Source: Piscicola geometra
Taxonomy: Eukaryota; Annelida; Clitellata; Hirudinida; Piscicolidae
Reading direction: 5' to 3'
Assembly: GCA_943735955.1 (NCBI GenBank)
Contig: OX030955.1
Location: 12,161,220-12,225,219 of the forward strand
Length of the DNA stretch: 64,000 bases
In this document: one piece after another, positions 1 to 7,645 of the stretch
Position numbering within the stretch: position 1 is the first letter of the stretch
Layout: the number at the start of each line of letters is the position of its first letter
The notes under the pieces: generated by a model
What the model saw: only the letters and a program-made list of their open reading frames with translations
Database searches by the model: none
Told to the model about the DNA's origin: nothing
Translations under genes and position numbers: made by a program

Positions 1-373
<373 letters not shown>

Positions 374-410
374 GTCTCTTTCATCTATCCATCCATCCAT
401 CCTCACAAAC

Positions 411-426
411 GGTCCTTTTCAGGACC
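411..426 (+). terminator. Histone mRNA 3' stem-loop, H4 copy 1 (variant stem)
   Basis: GGTCCTTTTCAGGACC forms a perfect 6-bp stem with the TTTC loop, 37 nt past the stop. Compared with the GGCTCT/AGAGCC stem of the other three genes, two adjacent base pairs are swapped on both arms, so pairing is kept. Stem-loop binding protein and U7 snRNP normally direct cleavage just downstream; the U7 target is probably the TCGAAAAAAC stretch about 10 nt later. Confidence 0.95.
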
Positions 427-810
427 ACAATTTCGAAAAAACAAAAATAACTTTTGTCCTTTACCTCTCATATGAAAGAAAATTATTCTTCTTATTAATG
501 GCTTAATATTCTTGATTGATTGATTACATTGAGTGAATTTTTGTTCAATAATAAAAAATGGAATCTCTCAAGTACATAATCATTATTATTATCATGTCTA
601 TTCTTGATTTAGTGGACTTTTTTTAAATAATTAAAAACTTTATTAAATTGAATCTTTATTAAAAGTAAAAATATACATTTTCGGAGAGTTCAATTTTCAA
701 TTCATCTAATCAATTAAGCATTTCATTAGCGGTGCCGTTAAGAGAGGTGCAGGCTAATATTAAATGAATAATCAACAAAGTGTCTATTTTTTCGTTTTTT
801 GACATTTGGT

Positions 811-826
811 GGCTCTGAAAAGAGCC
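811..826 (-). terminator. Histone mRNA 3' stem-loop, H2B copy 1
   Basis: Read on the minus strand it is GGCTCTTTTCAGAGCC, the metazoan consensus hairpin, 38 nt past the H2B stop. A purine-rich stretch (CAAAAAACGAAAAAA) follows as the likely U7 snRNA target. Confidence 0.96.
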
Positions 827-864
827 TTTTGATGAATGTTTAATAGTGAGGTAGTAGCAGATTT

Positions 865-1236
865 CTACTTGGAGCTGGTGTACTTGGTGACGGCCTTGGT
901 TCCTTCGCTTACAGCGTGCTTCGCCAACTCACCGGGCAGCAGGAGTCGAACGGCTGTTTGAATTTCCCTAGACGTGATGGTCGAGCGCTTGTTGTAGTGC
1001 GCCAGTCTAGACGCCTCAGCAGCGATTCTCTCGAAGATGTCGTTCACGAAAGAGTTCATGATCGACATAGCCTTGCCGCTGATGCCGGTGTCGGGGTGCA
1101 CTTGCTTGAGCACCTTGTAGATGTAAATGAAGTAGGACTCCTTTCGCCTCTTCTTCTGCTTCTTATCGGCATTTCTGACCGCCTTCGCCTTACTCGCGGC
1201 CTTCTTGGCTCCCTTACTGGCTGGTTTGGGTGGCAT
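865..1236 (-). CDS. H2B: Histone H2B, copy 1
   Basis: Core histone H2B pairs with H2A in the nucleosome. The product has 123 residues, normal for the family. A lysine/alanine-rich tail (residues 1-31, starting PPKPASKG) leads into a histone fold with the signatures [14 protein letters not shown] and [16 protein letters not shown], and the C-terminus is AVTKYTSSK, with the ubiquitin-acceptor lysine at K117 (numbered without Met). AMSIMNSF is the protostome-like form. Two departures from the common sequence are F35 after ESY and G53 in GISGKAM, where most H2Bs have Ser. The gene is intronless, has A at -3, and diverges from H2A through a shared promoter. The Pro100 codon is CCC here (plus-strand G at 934). 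Confidence 0.99.
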   Translation of the reverse strand: MPPKPASKGAKKAASKAKAVRNADKKQKKRRKESYFIYIYKVLKQVHPDTGISGKAMSIMNSFVNDIFERIAAEASRLAHYNKRSTITSREIQTAVRLLLPGELAKHAVSEGTKAVTKYTSSK

Positions 1237-1662
1237 GCTTGTTGACTAATTGACTGACTAACTGACCGACTGAGAATGAGAATATGTGAAATTTCACAAA
1301 TGCAGAGTCGACGTCTTGCTACTATTTATACGGAAAGCGATCTCGCCACTTTAGTCAAGTTATCACGTGAGCAATTGACTAAAGTTACTCAGCCAATTAG
1401 AGCCGACGTTCGAAAGTTTGACTAAAGTGAAATAGACGAATGGCGGTTGATATTTCAAATTTGACTAAAGTCAAATCGACGAACGGCGGTTGAGACAACA
1501 AAGTTGACTAAAGTGAAATCGACGAATGGCAGTAGAGATTTCAAATTTGACTAAAGTCACTTTTGTATATAAAGGAGCTTTCAAATTTAACTCGACATAA
1601 CTACCGATCTCCATTCCATTAGATTTTACATTTCTTAGTAGTCAACGTCATCAGTCATCAGC
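1237..1662. promoter_or_regulatory. Divergent H2B/H2A promoter, unit 1 (five 43-bp modules)
   Basis: This 426-bp intergenic region drives H2B leftward and H2A rightward. Visible elements are the H2B TATA box at 1323-1330 (TATAAATA on the minus strand), a reverse-orientation GACTAAAG at 1349-1356, a palindromic E-box CACGTG at 1364-1369, a CCAAT box at 1393-1397, five GACTAAAG elements starting at 1377, 1420, 1463, 1506 and 1549, and the H2A TATA box TATATAAA at 1566-1573. The H2B leader (1241-1273) is rich in GACT repeats. Regulatory roles are inferred from motif and position. Confidence 0.8.
1377..1558 (+). repeat. 43-bp phased GACTAAAG promoter repeats (5 copies)
   Basis: Five GACTAAAG(T) cores begin exactly 43 bp apart (1377, 1420, 1463, 1506, 1549). 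The last three intervals also share flanks resembling AAATCGACGAATGGC and TTTCAAATTT. The element continues as GACTAAAGTC, a dyad of GACT and AGTC around AA, at 1463 and 1549. Unit 2 retains only three copies. The same dyad occurs three times in every H3/H4 promoter, which argues for a bound factor rather than chance repetition. Confidence 0.9.
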
Positions 1663-2067
1663 ATGTCTGGCAGAGGTAAAGGCGGCAAAGTGAAGGGAAA
1701 GTCAAAGACTAGGTCGAGTCGTGCGGGACTGCAATTCCCGGTCGGAAGAATTCACAGACTTCTTCGCAAAGGCAACTACGCCGAAAGAATCGGTGCAGGC
1801 GCGCCAGTCTACTTGGCCGCCGTGATGGAGTACTTGGCGGCTGAGGTACTCGAGTTGGCGGGCAACGCCGCGCGTGACAACAAGAAGACGAGAATCATTC
1901 CTCGTCACTTGCAACTAGCCATCAGGAACGACGAAGAGTTGAACAAACTTTTGTCCGGCGTCACGATCGCCCAAGGTGGTGTCTTGCCAAACATCCAGGC
2001 GGTTCTGCTGCCCAAGAAGACCGCTACAACTGGTGGAGGAGGCAGCCAGGCTGTTTCCAGTCAGTAA
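1663..2067 (+). CDS. H2A: Histone H2A with SQ-containing tail, copy 1
   Basis: Core histone H2A pairs with H2B and carries the nucleosome acidic patch (E55, E60, E63, D89, E90, E91 without Met). The 134-residue protein has the usual SGRGKGGK tail, [22 protein letters not shown], the [14 protein letters not shown] region, IAQGG with its glutamine, and LLPKKT with ubiquitin-acceptor candidates K117/K118. It is about ten residues longer than Drosophila H2A because the C-terminus is [15 protein letters not shown]: no lysine, four glycines and two SQ dipeptides. SQAV resembles the SQAY of Drosophila H2Av but is not terminal. The core is ordinary H2A, not H2A.Z. The gene is intronless, ends in a hairpin and sits in the quartet, so it is the replication-dependent H2A. 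Confidence 0.98.
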   Translation: MSGRGKGGKVKGKSKTRSSRAGLQFPVGRIHRLLRKGNYAERIGAGAPVYLAAVMEYLAAEVLELAGNAARDNKKTRIIPRHLQLAIRNDEELNKLLSGVTIAQGGVLPNIQAVLLPKKTATTGGGGSQAVSSQ

Positions 2068-2108
2068 CGGATTCTGCTTGCTTCTTTACCAGCGAACAAC
2101 TTCAAAAC

Positions 2109-2124
2109 GGCTCTTTTCAGAGCC
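2109..2124 (+). terminator. Histone mRNA 3' stem-loop, H2A copy 1
   Basis: GGCTCTTTTCAGAGCC, the consensus 16-nt hairpin, begins 41 nt after the stop. It is followed by TCTCGAAAAATAAAAAAGA, a purine-rich U7 target candidate that also contains AATAAA (2139-2144). Confidence 0.96.
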
Positions 2125-2191
2125 ACCCAATCTCGAAAAATAAAAAAGACTCTATGTTGTTGTTGTTTACTAAAGTAATGTAAACATTTTA

Positions 2192-2281
2192 TTATTCTTT
2201 TTTCTTGTTGTCGTCGTTTTCCATTTCGGCTTTATATCCGTCCATAAGCAGTATCAGCATCAAGGCGTCTACACTTTTCAT
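2192..2281 (-). other. Short minus-strand reading frame of uncertain coding status
   Basis: A 29-codon frame from ATG (2279-2281) to TAA (2192-2194) contains LMLILLMDGYKAEM and ends acidic/basic (ENDDNKKKE). The frame stays open upstream of that ATG to about 2325, where a possible splice acceptor (CTCAAG) occurs. The stretch is richer in CpG than the rest of the spacer, like the histone genes. I recognise no family. It may be the last exon of an unknown gene, or nothing. It is identical in every unit, but array homogenisation makes that uninformative. Confidence 0.2.
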
Positions 2282-2327
2282 AAATTCGGCTTTTTCATTA
2301 TTTCTAACAAAGTCGCTTGAGATTGAT

Positions 2328-2349
2328 TATATAAAAGGAAATTCCTTTT
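2328..2349. promoter_or_regulatory. TATA-like motif overlapping a palindrome in the spacer
   Basis: TATATAAAAGG (2328-2338) is a strong TATA-like match and runs into AAAAGGAAATTCCTTTT (2333-2349), an 8-bp inverted repeat around a single base. A second TATAAAAG lies at 2528-2535 and an AATAAA at 2580-2585. Promoter activity is only a possibility. Confidence 0.3.
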
Positions 2350-2852
2350 AGAAGGAGGAAAGTACTATAATTGTGAAAACGTAATTGAACCTAGCAGGCT
2401 AGAGGGTATCAAGGCATCTTTAGGCAACTATCATATTATATTCATTCATATTTCTACCTACTGTTTCGAGTTATCTTCGTGGTGACTCAAAAACAAACGG
2501 CATAATAATAATAATAATAGATGTGTCTATAAAAGTAGTATGGCCCTCAATGCCTCTACTCCTTTCATCATTTGTGATAAATAAAGCTTGTAAAAGAGTC
2601 ACTTCAATTCAAATAAATTCCAAATTTAGAAAAAGTATGCTTTTCTATCTATTCAACAATCTCATGTTGTATACACTTAATTAAATATTTCACAAAGTTT
2701 GAATTTTAAGTGTAATCTTTAGTCGCCAGGGGGACAAAAAACTTAAATTTATAAGGGTTTTTTCTTTGATTATTTATAAAATCATGAAATTTAGATGAAG
2801 TGCATAATAACAACAAAAATATTAACAGCAATAGAGCCATGGCAGTTTCAGT

Positions 2853-2876
2853 CTGCCTGCCTGCCTGCCTGCCTGC
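2853..2876. repeat. CTGC tetranucleotide microsatellite
   Basis: Six CTGC units here. Units 2 and 3 have seven (8374-8401 and 13981-14008) and all other complete spacers have six. Steps of 4 bp shift every reading frame across it, so the tract is not coding. Confidence 0.95.
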
Positions 2877-3431
2877 CTTCCTCCCTGCCAGCTAGCCTCT
2901 GCCTGCACACCTATATCTATTCAATATGTAGTAGCATTAGAAGAAGGCTTTCAATTTGAAGGCAGAATGCATTTATTATTAATATTAATTTCCATTTGGA
3001 TTATTAATATTCACACAATATTCTTCTTTTTTTTCTATTCATCTACTATGCTTTCATAGGCACTCCAAAGGCTGCCTTCCAACATAAGGCAATTGCTCAC
3101 ACTCAGACTGGCACTGCTTTGTAATTATATTTATTGTCTTCATTAATGTTCAAGATGAGAGCTAGATTGCTATTATTAGTATTTATGAACTGCAAAAAAA
3201 ATTCATTTGAAATGTTCAAGTAGATAGAAAGAAAAAAAGATTGAATGTAAATGCCATCAGGCAGAAGCAAGTGCAAGAAAGAAGACAAGAAAGAGTCACT
3301 CTATAGCAGCATTTGTAGCTACTCTTTAGCTTGGTATTTCTCATAAACAGTCAAAAGCCTACTCATGCCATGACAGTAAAACATCTTGGATGTATCTTGT
3401 ATGTATGTATGTATGAGAATGTAGAAGGTAT

Positions 3432-3606
3432 TAGTTCTTGAAAGAACTAGTTTTAGCTCTAAAGAAATAAGCATCGGATTCTTTTTTCATTTAATTAGAC
3501 TTATTAAAAAGCTAATTTTTAATTTCCTTATAACTCTAGTTCTTTCAAATCTCGGTCTTTTCGTTGGCGCCAAAACGCTTTGTTCTTTCAAGTTTATAAA
3601 CAAAGC
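3432..3606. promoter_or_regulatory. Palindrome-rich spacer core with E2F-like site
   Basis: Within 175 bp there are TAGTTCTT/AAGAACTA (3432-3449), a 13-bp inverted pair TTGAAAGAACTAG (3438-3450) and CTAGTTCTTTCAA (3536-3548), a further GTTCTTTCAA (3582-3591), the palindrome TTGGCGCCAA (3564-3573; TTTTGGCGCC on the minus strand fits the E2F consensus), and the hairpin arms GCTTTGTT/AACAAAGC (3577-3606). The E2F-like palindrome recurs at 9089, 14696, 20299, 25905, 31503, 37098, 42701, 48311, 53914 and 59505. It may be an enhancer, a replication origin or a promoter of an unrecognised RNA; this is inference. Confidence 0.45.
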
Positions 3607-3840
3607 CTTTAAACACCCTTCATTTTGACTTTTAAACGCAATTCTTTTGCCTAAATTTATTAACTTACATTTATATAAGAAAAAGAAGAGTAGAAGGATG
3701 ATAAGGAGACATTTTCTTTTATTCCATAAGTACCTTCAAACCATGCCAATTAAAAATTTCTAAATGATGATGAAGCATTAAAGTGTTATGAGGTGAAATC
3801 TTATGAGATAGGTGAGCAGTCAGTCAGACAGGCAGACAGA

Positions 3841-3860
3841 CAGGCAGGCAGGCAGGCAGG
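3841..3860. repeat. CAGG tetranucleotide microsatellite
   Basis: Five CAGG units, embedded in a wider CAGA/CAGG/CAGT-rich block (about 3817-3892). Units 5 and 6 have three units (26182-26193 and 31780-31791); the others have five. Confidence 0.95.
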
Positions 3861-4711
3861 CAGCAGACAGGCACTCAGTCAGTCAGTGAGGCAACAAGAC
3901 CTAGTCATTAAGCAAAATTTGGGAATTTGAGTAAAAGACCAAAAGAAAAACTTATAAAAACATTTAAAACTCACTTGCTGCTTCAGAGGAGAAGGTGAGC
4001 AAGAGATTATGAGCCTTATCAATATCTCTATAGATAGTTGCCAAAAATGACATGCAAATAGTAATAAAAACTAAAAAGTAGAAGAAACATTCTATTTAAT
4101 TCTATATATCGAGTCAAAAGAATCATGTGGATTAAAAATAAGAAGATATACTATTAAGAAATGACATGTGTGAACATGCATTCAGTCAGTCAAGGGCTCT
4201 TACAAAGAGGCAAGCAAGGATAGAATCCACTTTTGTTGATTGAAAGTAGCATGTAAAAGTATAAATTTTATAAAATCAAAATAACTCACCTTTCGACTGT
4301 TTACAAAAACTTCATCTCAATCAAGTATGTAGAAGGCAAAAACTGCCTAAAAACTATTAGATTGGCATAAACGCACCAAGAAAGAAGTTGTGATTTTCTT
4401 TTAATCAAAAAATATCTATCAATCAAATATATATGAAAAATGTTTTAAAAGGTTGCAAATGTCAAGAGATTCAATCTGATGTCATGAGAGAGCAGGAGGG
4501 CAGACAGGCATAAAGACCTAAAGGAAATAATATATACTCTTGACTATATGTTCTTATTATAGGATGAAAATGTAATTTTTTTTATTATCCAAATAACTCA
4601 CTAATACTAACTATATTGAAATTATTATTTTTAGTCGCCAGAGAGCCAAAAATAGCAATAAATAAAATAACAACTGACCGAATGAGAAGGGAGGATGCTT
4701 CTTTTTCTTTA

Positions 4712-4780
4712 CACCACCACCACCACCACCACCACCAACAGCAACAACAACAACAACAGCAACAACAACAACAGCAGCAA
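4712..4780. repeat. CAC/CAA/CAG trinucleotide tract
   Basis: Eight CAC followed by fifteen CAA or CAG triplets, about 30 bp beyond the H3 hairpin on the spacer side. It is the most variable tract of the array: CAC is 8 in units 1 and 8 and 4 elsewhere; CAR ranges from 12 to 17. On the H3 transcript strand it reads as TTG/GTG repeats. Confidence 0.95.
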
Positions 4781-4823
4781 CGAAGAAACAACAACAAAGT
4801 TTATTTCTTTTTTGAGCATTGGT

Positions 4824-4839
4824 GGCTCTGAAAAGAGCC
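4824..4839 (-). terminator. Histone mRNA 3' stem-loop, H3 copy 1
   Basis: Minus-strand GGCTCTTTTCAGAGCC, 36 nt past the H3 stop. The downstream purine-rich element (TCAAAAAAGAAATAAAC) includes AATAAA (4800-4805, minus strand). Confidence 0.96.
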
Positions 4840-4875
4840 GTTTTGTGGTGCAAGTTAAGTGATGAGCATTTCTTC

Positions 4876-5985
<1,110 letters not shown>

Positions 5986-6022
5986 GTCTCTTTCATCTAT
6001 CCATCCATCCATCCTCACAAAC

Positions 6023-6038
6023 GGTCCTTTTCAGGACC
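6023..6038 (+). terminator. Histone mRNA 3' stem-loop, H4 copy 2
   Basis: GGTCCTTTTCAGGACC, the H4-type variant hairpin. Confidence 0.95.
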
Positions 6039-6417
6039 ACAATTTCGAAAAAACAAAAATAACTTTTGTCCTTTACCTCTCATATGAAAGAAAATTATTC
6101 TTCTTATTAATGGCTTAATATTCTTGATTGATTGATTGAGTGAATTTTTGTTCAATAATAAAAAATGGAATCTCTCAAGTACATAATCATTATTATTATC
6201 ATGTCTATTCTTGATTTAGTGGACTTTTTTTAAATAATTAAAAACTTTATTAAATTGAATCTTTATTAAAAGTAAAAATATACATTTTCGGAGAGTTCAA
6301 TTTTCAATTCATCTAATCAATTAAGCATTTCATTAGCGGTGCCGTTAAGAGAGGTGCAGGCTAATATTAAATGAATAATCAACAAAGTGTCTATTTTTTC
6401 GTTTTTTGACATTTGGT

Positions 6418-6433
6418 GGCTCTGAAAAGAGCC
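6418..6433 (-). terminator. Histone mRNA 3' stem-loop, H2B copy 2
   Basis: Consensus hairpin on the minus strand. Confidence 0.96.
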
Positions 6434-6471
6434 TTTTGATGAATGTTTAATAGTGAGGTAGTAGCAGATTT

Positions 6472-6843
6472 CTACTTGGAGCTGGTGTACTTGGTGACGG
6501 CCTTGGTTCCTTCGCTTACAGCGTGCTTCGCCAACTCACCAGGCAGCAGGAGTCGAACGGCTGTTTGAATTTCCCTAGACGTGATGGTCGAGCGCTTGTT
6601 GTAGTGCGCCAGTCTAGACGCCTCAGCAGCGATTCTCTCGAAGATGTCGTTCACGAAAGAGTTCATGATCGACATAGCCTTGCCGCTGATGCCGGTGTCG
6701 GGGTGCACTTGCTTGAGCACCTTGTAGATGTAAATGAAGTAGGACTCCTTTCGCCTCTTCTTCTGCTTCTTATCGGCATTTCTGACCGCCTTCGCCTTAC
6801 TCGCGGCCTTCTTGGCTCCCTTACTGGCTGGTTTGGGTGGCAT
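6472..6843 (-). CDS. H2B: Histone H2B, copy 2
   Basis: Protein identical to the copy at 865. The Pro100 codon is CCT instead of CCC (plus-strand A at 6541), a synonymous marker shared with units 5, 6, 7 and 11. Its promoter is the shortened one. Confidence 0.99.
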   Translation of the reverse strand: MPPKPASKGAKKAASKAKAVRNADKKQKKRRKESYFIYIYKVLKQVHPDTGISGKAMSIMNSFVNDIFERIAAEASRLAHYNKRSTITSREIQTAVRLLLPGELAKHAVSEGTKAVTKYTSSK

Positions 6844-7183
6844 GCTTGTTGACTAATTGACTGACTAACTGACCGACTGAGAATGAGAATATGTGAAATT
6901 TCACAAATGCAGAGTCGACGTCTTGCTACTATTTATACGGAAAGCGATCTCGCCACTTTAGTCAAGTTATCACGTGAGCAATTGACTAAAGTTACTCAGC
7001 CAATTAGAGCCGACGTTCGAAAGTTTGACTAAAGTGAAATCGACGAATGGCAGTAGAGATTTCAAATTTGACTAAAGTCACTTTTGTATATAAAGGAGCT
7101 TTCAAATTTAACTCGACATAACTACCGATCTCCATTCCATTAGATTTTACATTTCTTAGTAGTCAACGTCATCAGTCATCAGC
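6844..7183. promoter_or_regulatory. Divergent H2B/H2A promoter, unit 2 (two modules deleted)
   Basis: Only 340 bp long: exactly 86 bp, two 43-bp modules, are missing relative to all other units. GACTAAAG cores remain at 6984, 7027 and 7070. Both TATA boxes (H2B 6930-6937, H2A 7087-7094), the E-box and the CCAAT box are intact. Confidence 0.9.
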
Positions 7184-7588
7184 ATGTCTGGCAGAGGTAA
7201 AGGCGGCAAAGTGAAGGGAAAGTCAAAGACTAGGTCGAGTCGTGCGGGACTGCAATTCCCGGTCGGAAGAATTCACAGACTTCTTCGCAAAGGCAACTAC
7301 GCCGAAAGAATCGGTGCAGGCGCGCCAGTCTACTTGGCCGCCGTGATGGAGTACTTGGCGGCTGAGGTACTCGAGTTGGCGGGCAACGCCGCGCGTGACA
7401 ACAAGAAGACGAGAATCATTCCTCGTCACTTGCAACTAGCCATCAGGAACGACGAAGAGTTGAACAAACTTTTGTCCGGCGTCACGATCGCCCAAGGTGG
7501 TGTCTTGCCAAACATCCAGGCGGTTCTGCTGCCCAAGAAGACCGCTACAACTGGTGGAGGAGGCAGCCAGGCTGTTTCCAGTCAGTAA
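7184..7588 (+). CDS. H2A: Histone H2A, copy 2
   Basis: Protein identical to the copy at 1663, including the SQ-containing tail. It is the only H2A in the window served by a three-module promoter. Confidence 0.98.
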   Translation: MSGRGKGGKVKGKSKTRSSRAGLQFPVGRIHRLLRKGNYAERIGAGAPVYLAAVMEYLAAEVLELAGNAARDNKKTRIIPRHLQLAIRNDEELNKLLSGVTIAQGGVLPNIQAVLLPKKTATTGGGGSQAVSSQ

Positions 7589-7629
7589 CGGATTCTGCTT
7601 GCTTCTTTACCAGCGAACAACTTCAAAAC

Positions 7630-7645
7630 GGCTCTTTTCAGAGCC
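7630..7645 (+). terminator. Histone mRNA 3' stem-loop, H2A copy 2
   Basis: Consensus hairpin, 41 nt past the stop. Confidence 0.96.

Larger units (their letters stand above)
374..864. other. Convergent H4/H2B 3' region, unit 1
   Basis: This 491-bp AT-rich stretch holds the 3' ends of two opposing transcripts. From the H4 side come an ATCC tetranucleotide run (about 388-401), the H4 hairpin (411-426), a purine-rich downstream element with TCGAAAAAAC, and a back-up AATAAA at 550-555. From the H2B side come the hairpin at 811-826, its A-rich downstream element, and reverse-strand AATAAA signals at 655-660 and 639-644. A GATT repeat lies at about 514-525. No gene is visible. Confidence 0.85.
2068..4875. 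other. H2A-H3 spacer, unit 1 (2808 bp)
   Basis: This is the long AT-rich spacer between convergent H2A and H3. After the H2A hairpin come a CpG-richer stretch with a short minus-strand reading frame (2192-2281), a TATA-like motif (2328-2338) and a 17-nt palindrome (2333-2349). Variable tracts are CTGC x6 (2853-2876), CAGG x5 (3841-3860) and CAC x8 plus CAA/CAG x15 (4712-4780). The palindrome-rich core with an E2F-like site spans 3432-3606. No H1, tRNA, 5S rRNA or transposase gene was recognised. SNP haplotype: T and G on the left; A, G and A on the right. Confidence 0.85.
5986..6471. other. Convergent H4/H2B 3' region, unit 2 (5-bp deletion)
   Basis: Same content as 374-864 but 5 bp shorter. 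The TACAT after the GATT repeats is missing (near 6136), found in this unit only. Confidence 0.9.

Noticed and set aside
916..1245. 109-codon plus-strand frame across H2B
   Set aside because: Antisense shadow of H2B. The single H2B polymorphism changes an amino acid in this frame (Gly/Arg) but is silent in H2B, as expected if only H2B is coding.
2371..2400. Minus-strand GGTTCAATTAC resembling a tRNA B box followed by TTTT
   Set aside because: Flanking bases do not form a T-arm, acceptor stem or A box of a tRNA.
3103..3288. 61-codon minus-strand frame repeated in every unit
   Set aside because: AT-rich composition, no recognisable domain, and identity across units only reflects array homogenisation. 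It contains a good splice-acceptor-like TTTTTTTTGCAG, but I found no convincing partner exons.
2853..3892. Regular CTGC and CAGG repeats as a possible CRISPR-like array
   Set aside because: They are plain 4-bp microsatellites without spacers in an animal histone locus.
3773..3930. Open plus-strand frame through the CAGG/CAGT block
   Set aside because: It has no start codon, and the 8-bp length change in units 5 and 6 shifts the frame.
4616..4831. Plus-strand frame with polyHis and polyGln near H3
   Set aside because: It is created by the CAC/CAA/CAG microsatellite, overlaps the H3 3' hairpin, and stays in frame only because the repeat is a trinucleotide. No domain is present outside the runs.
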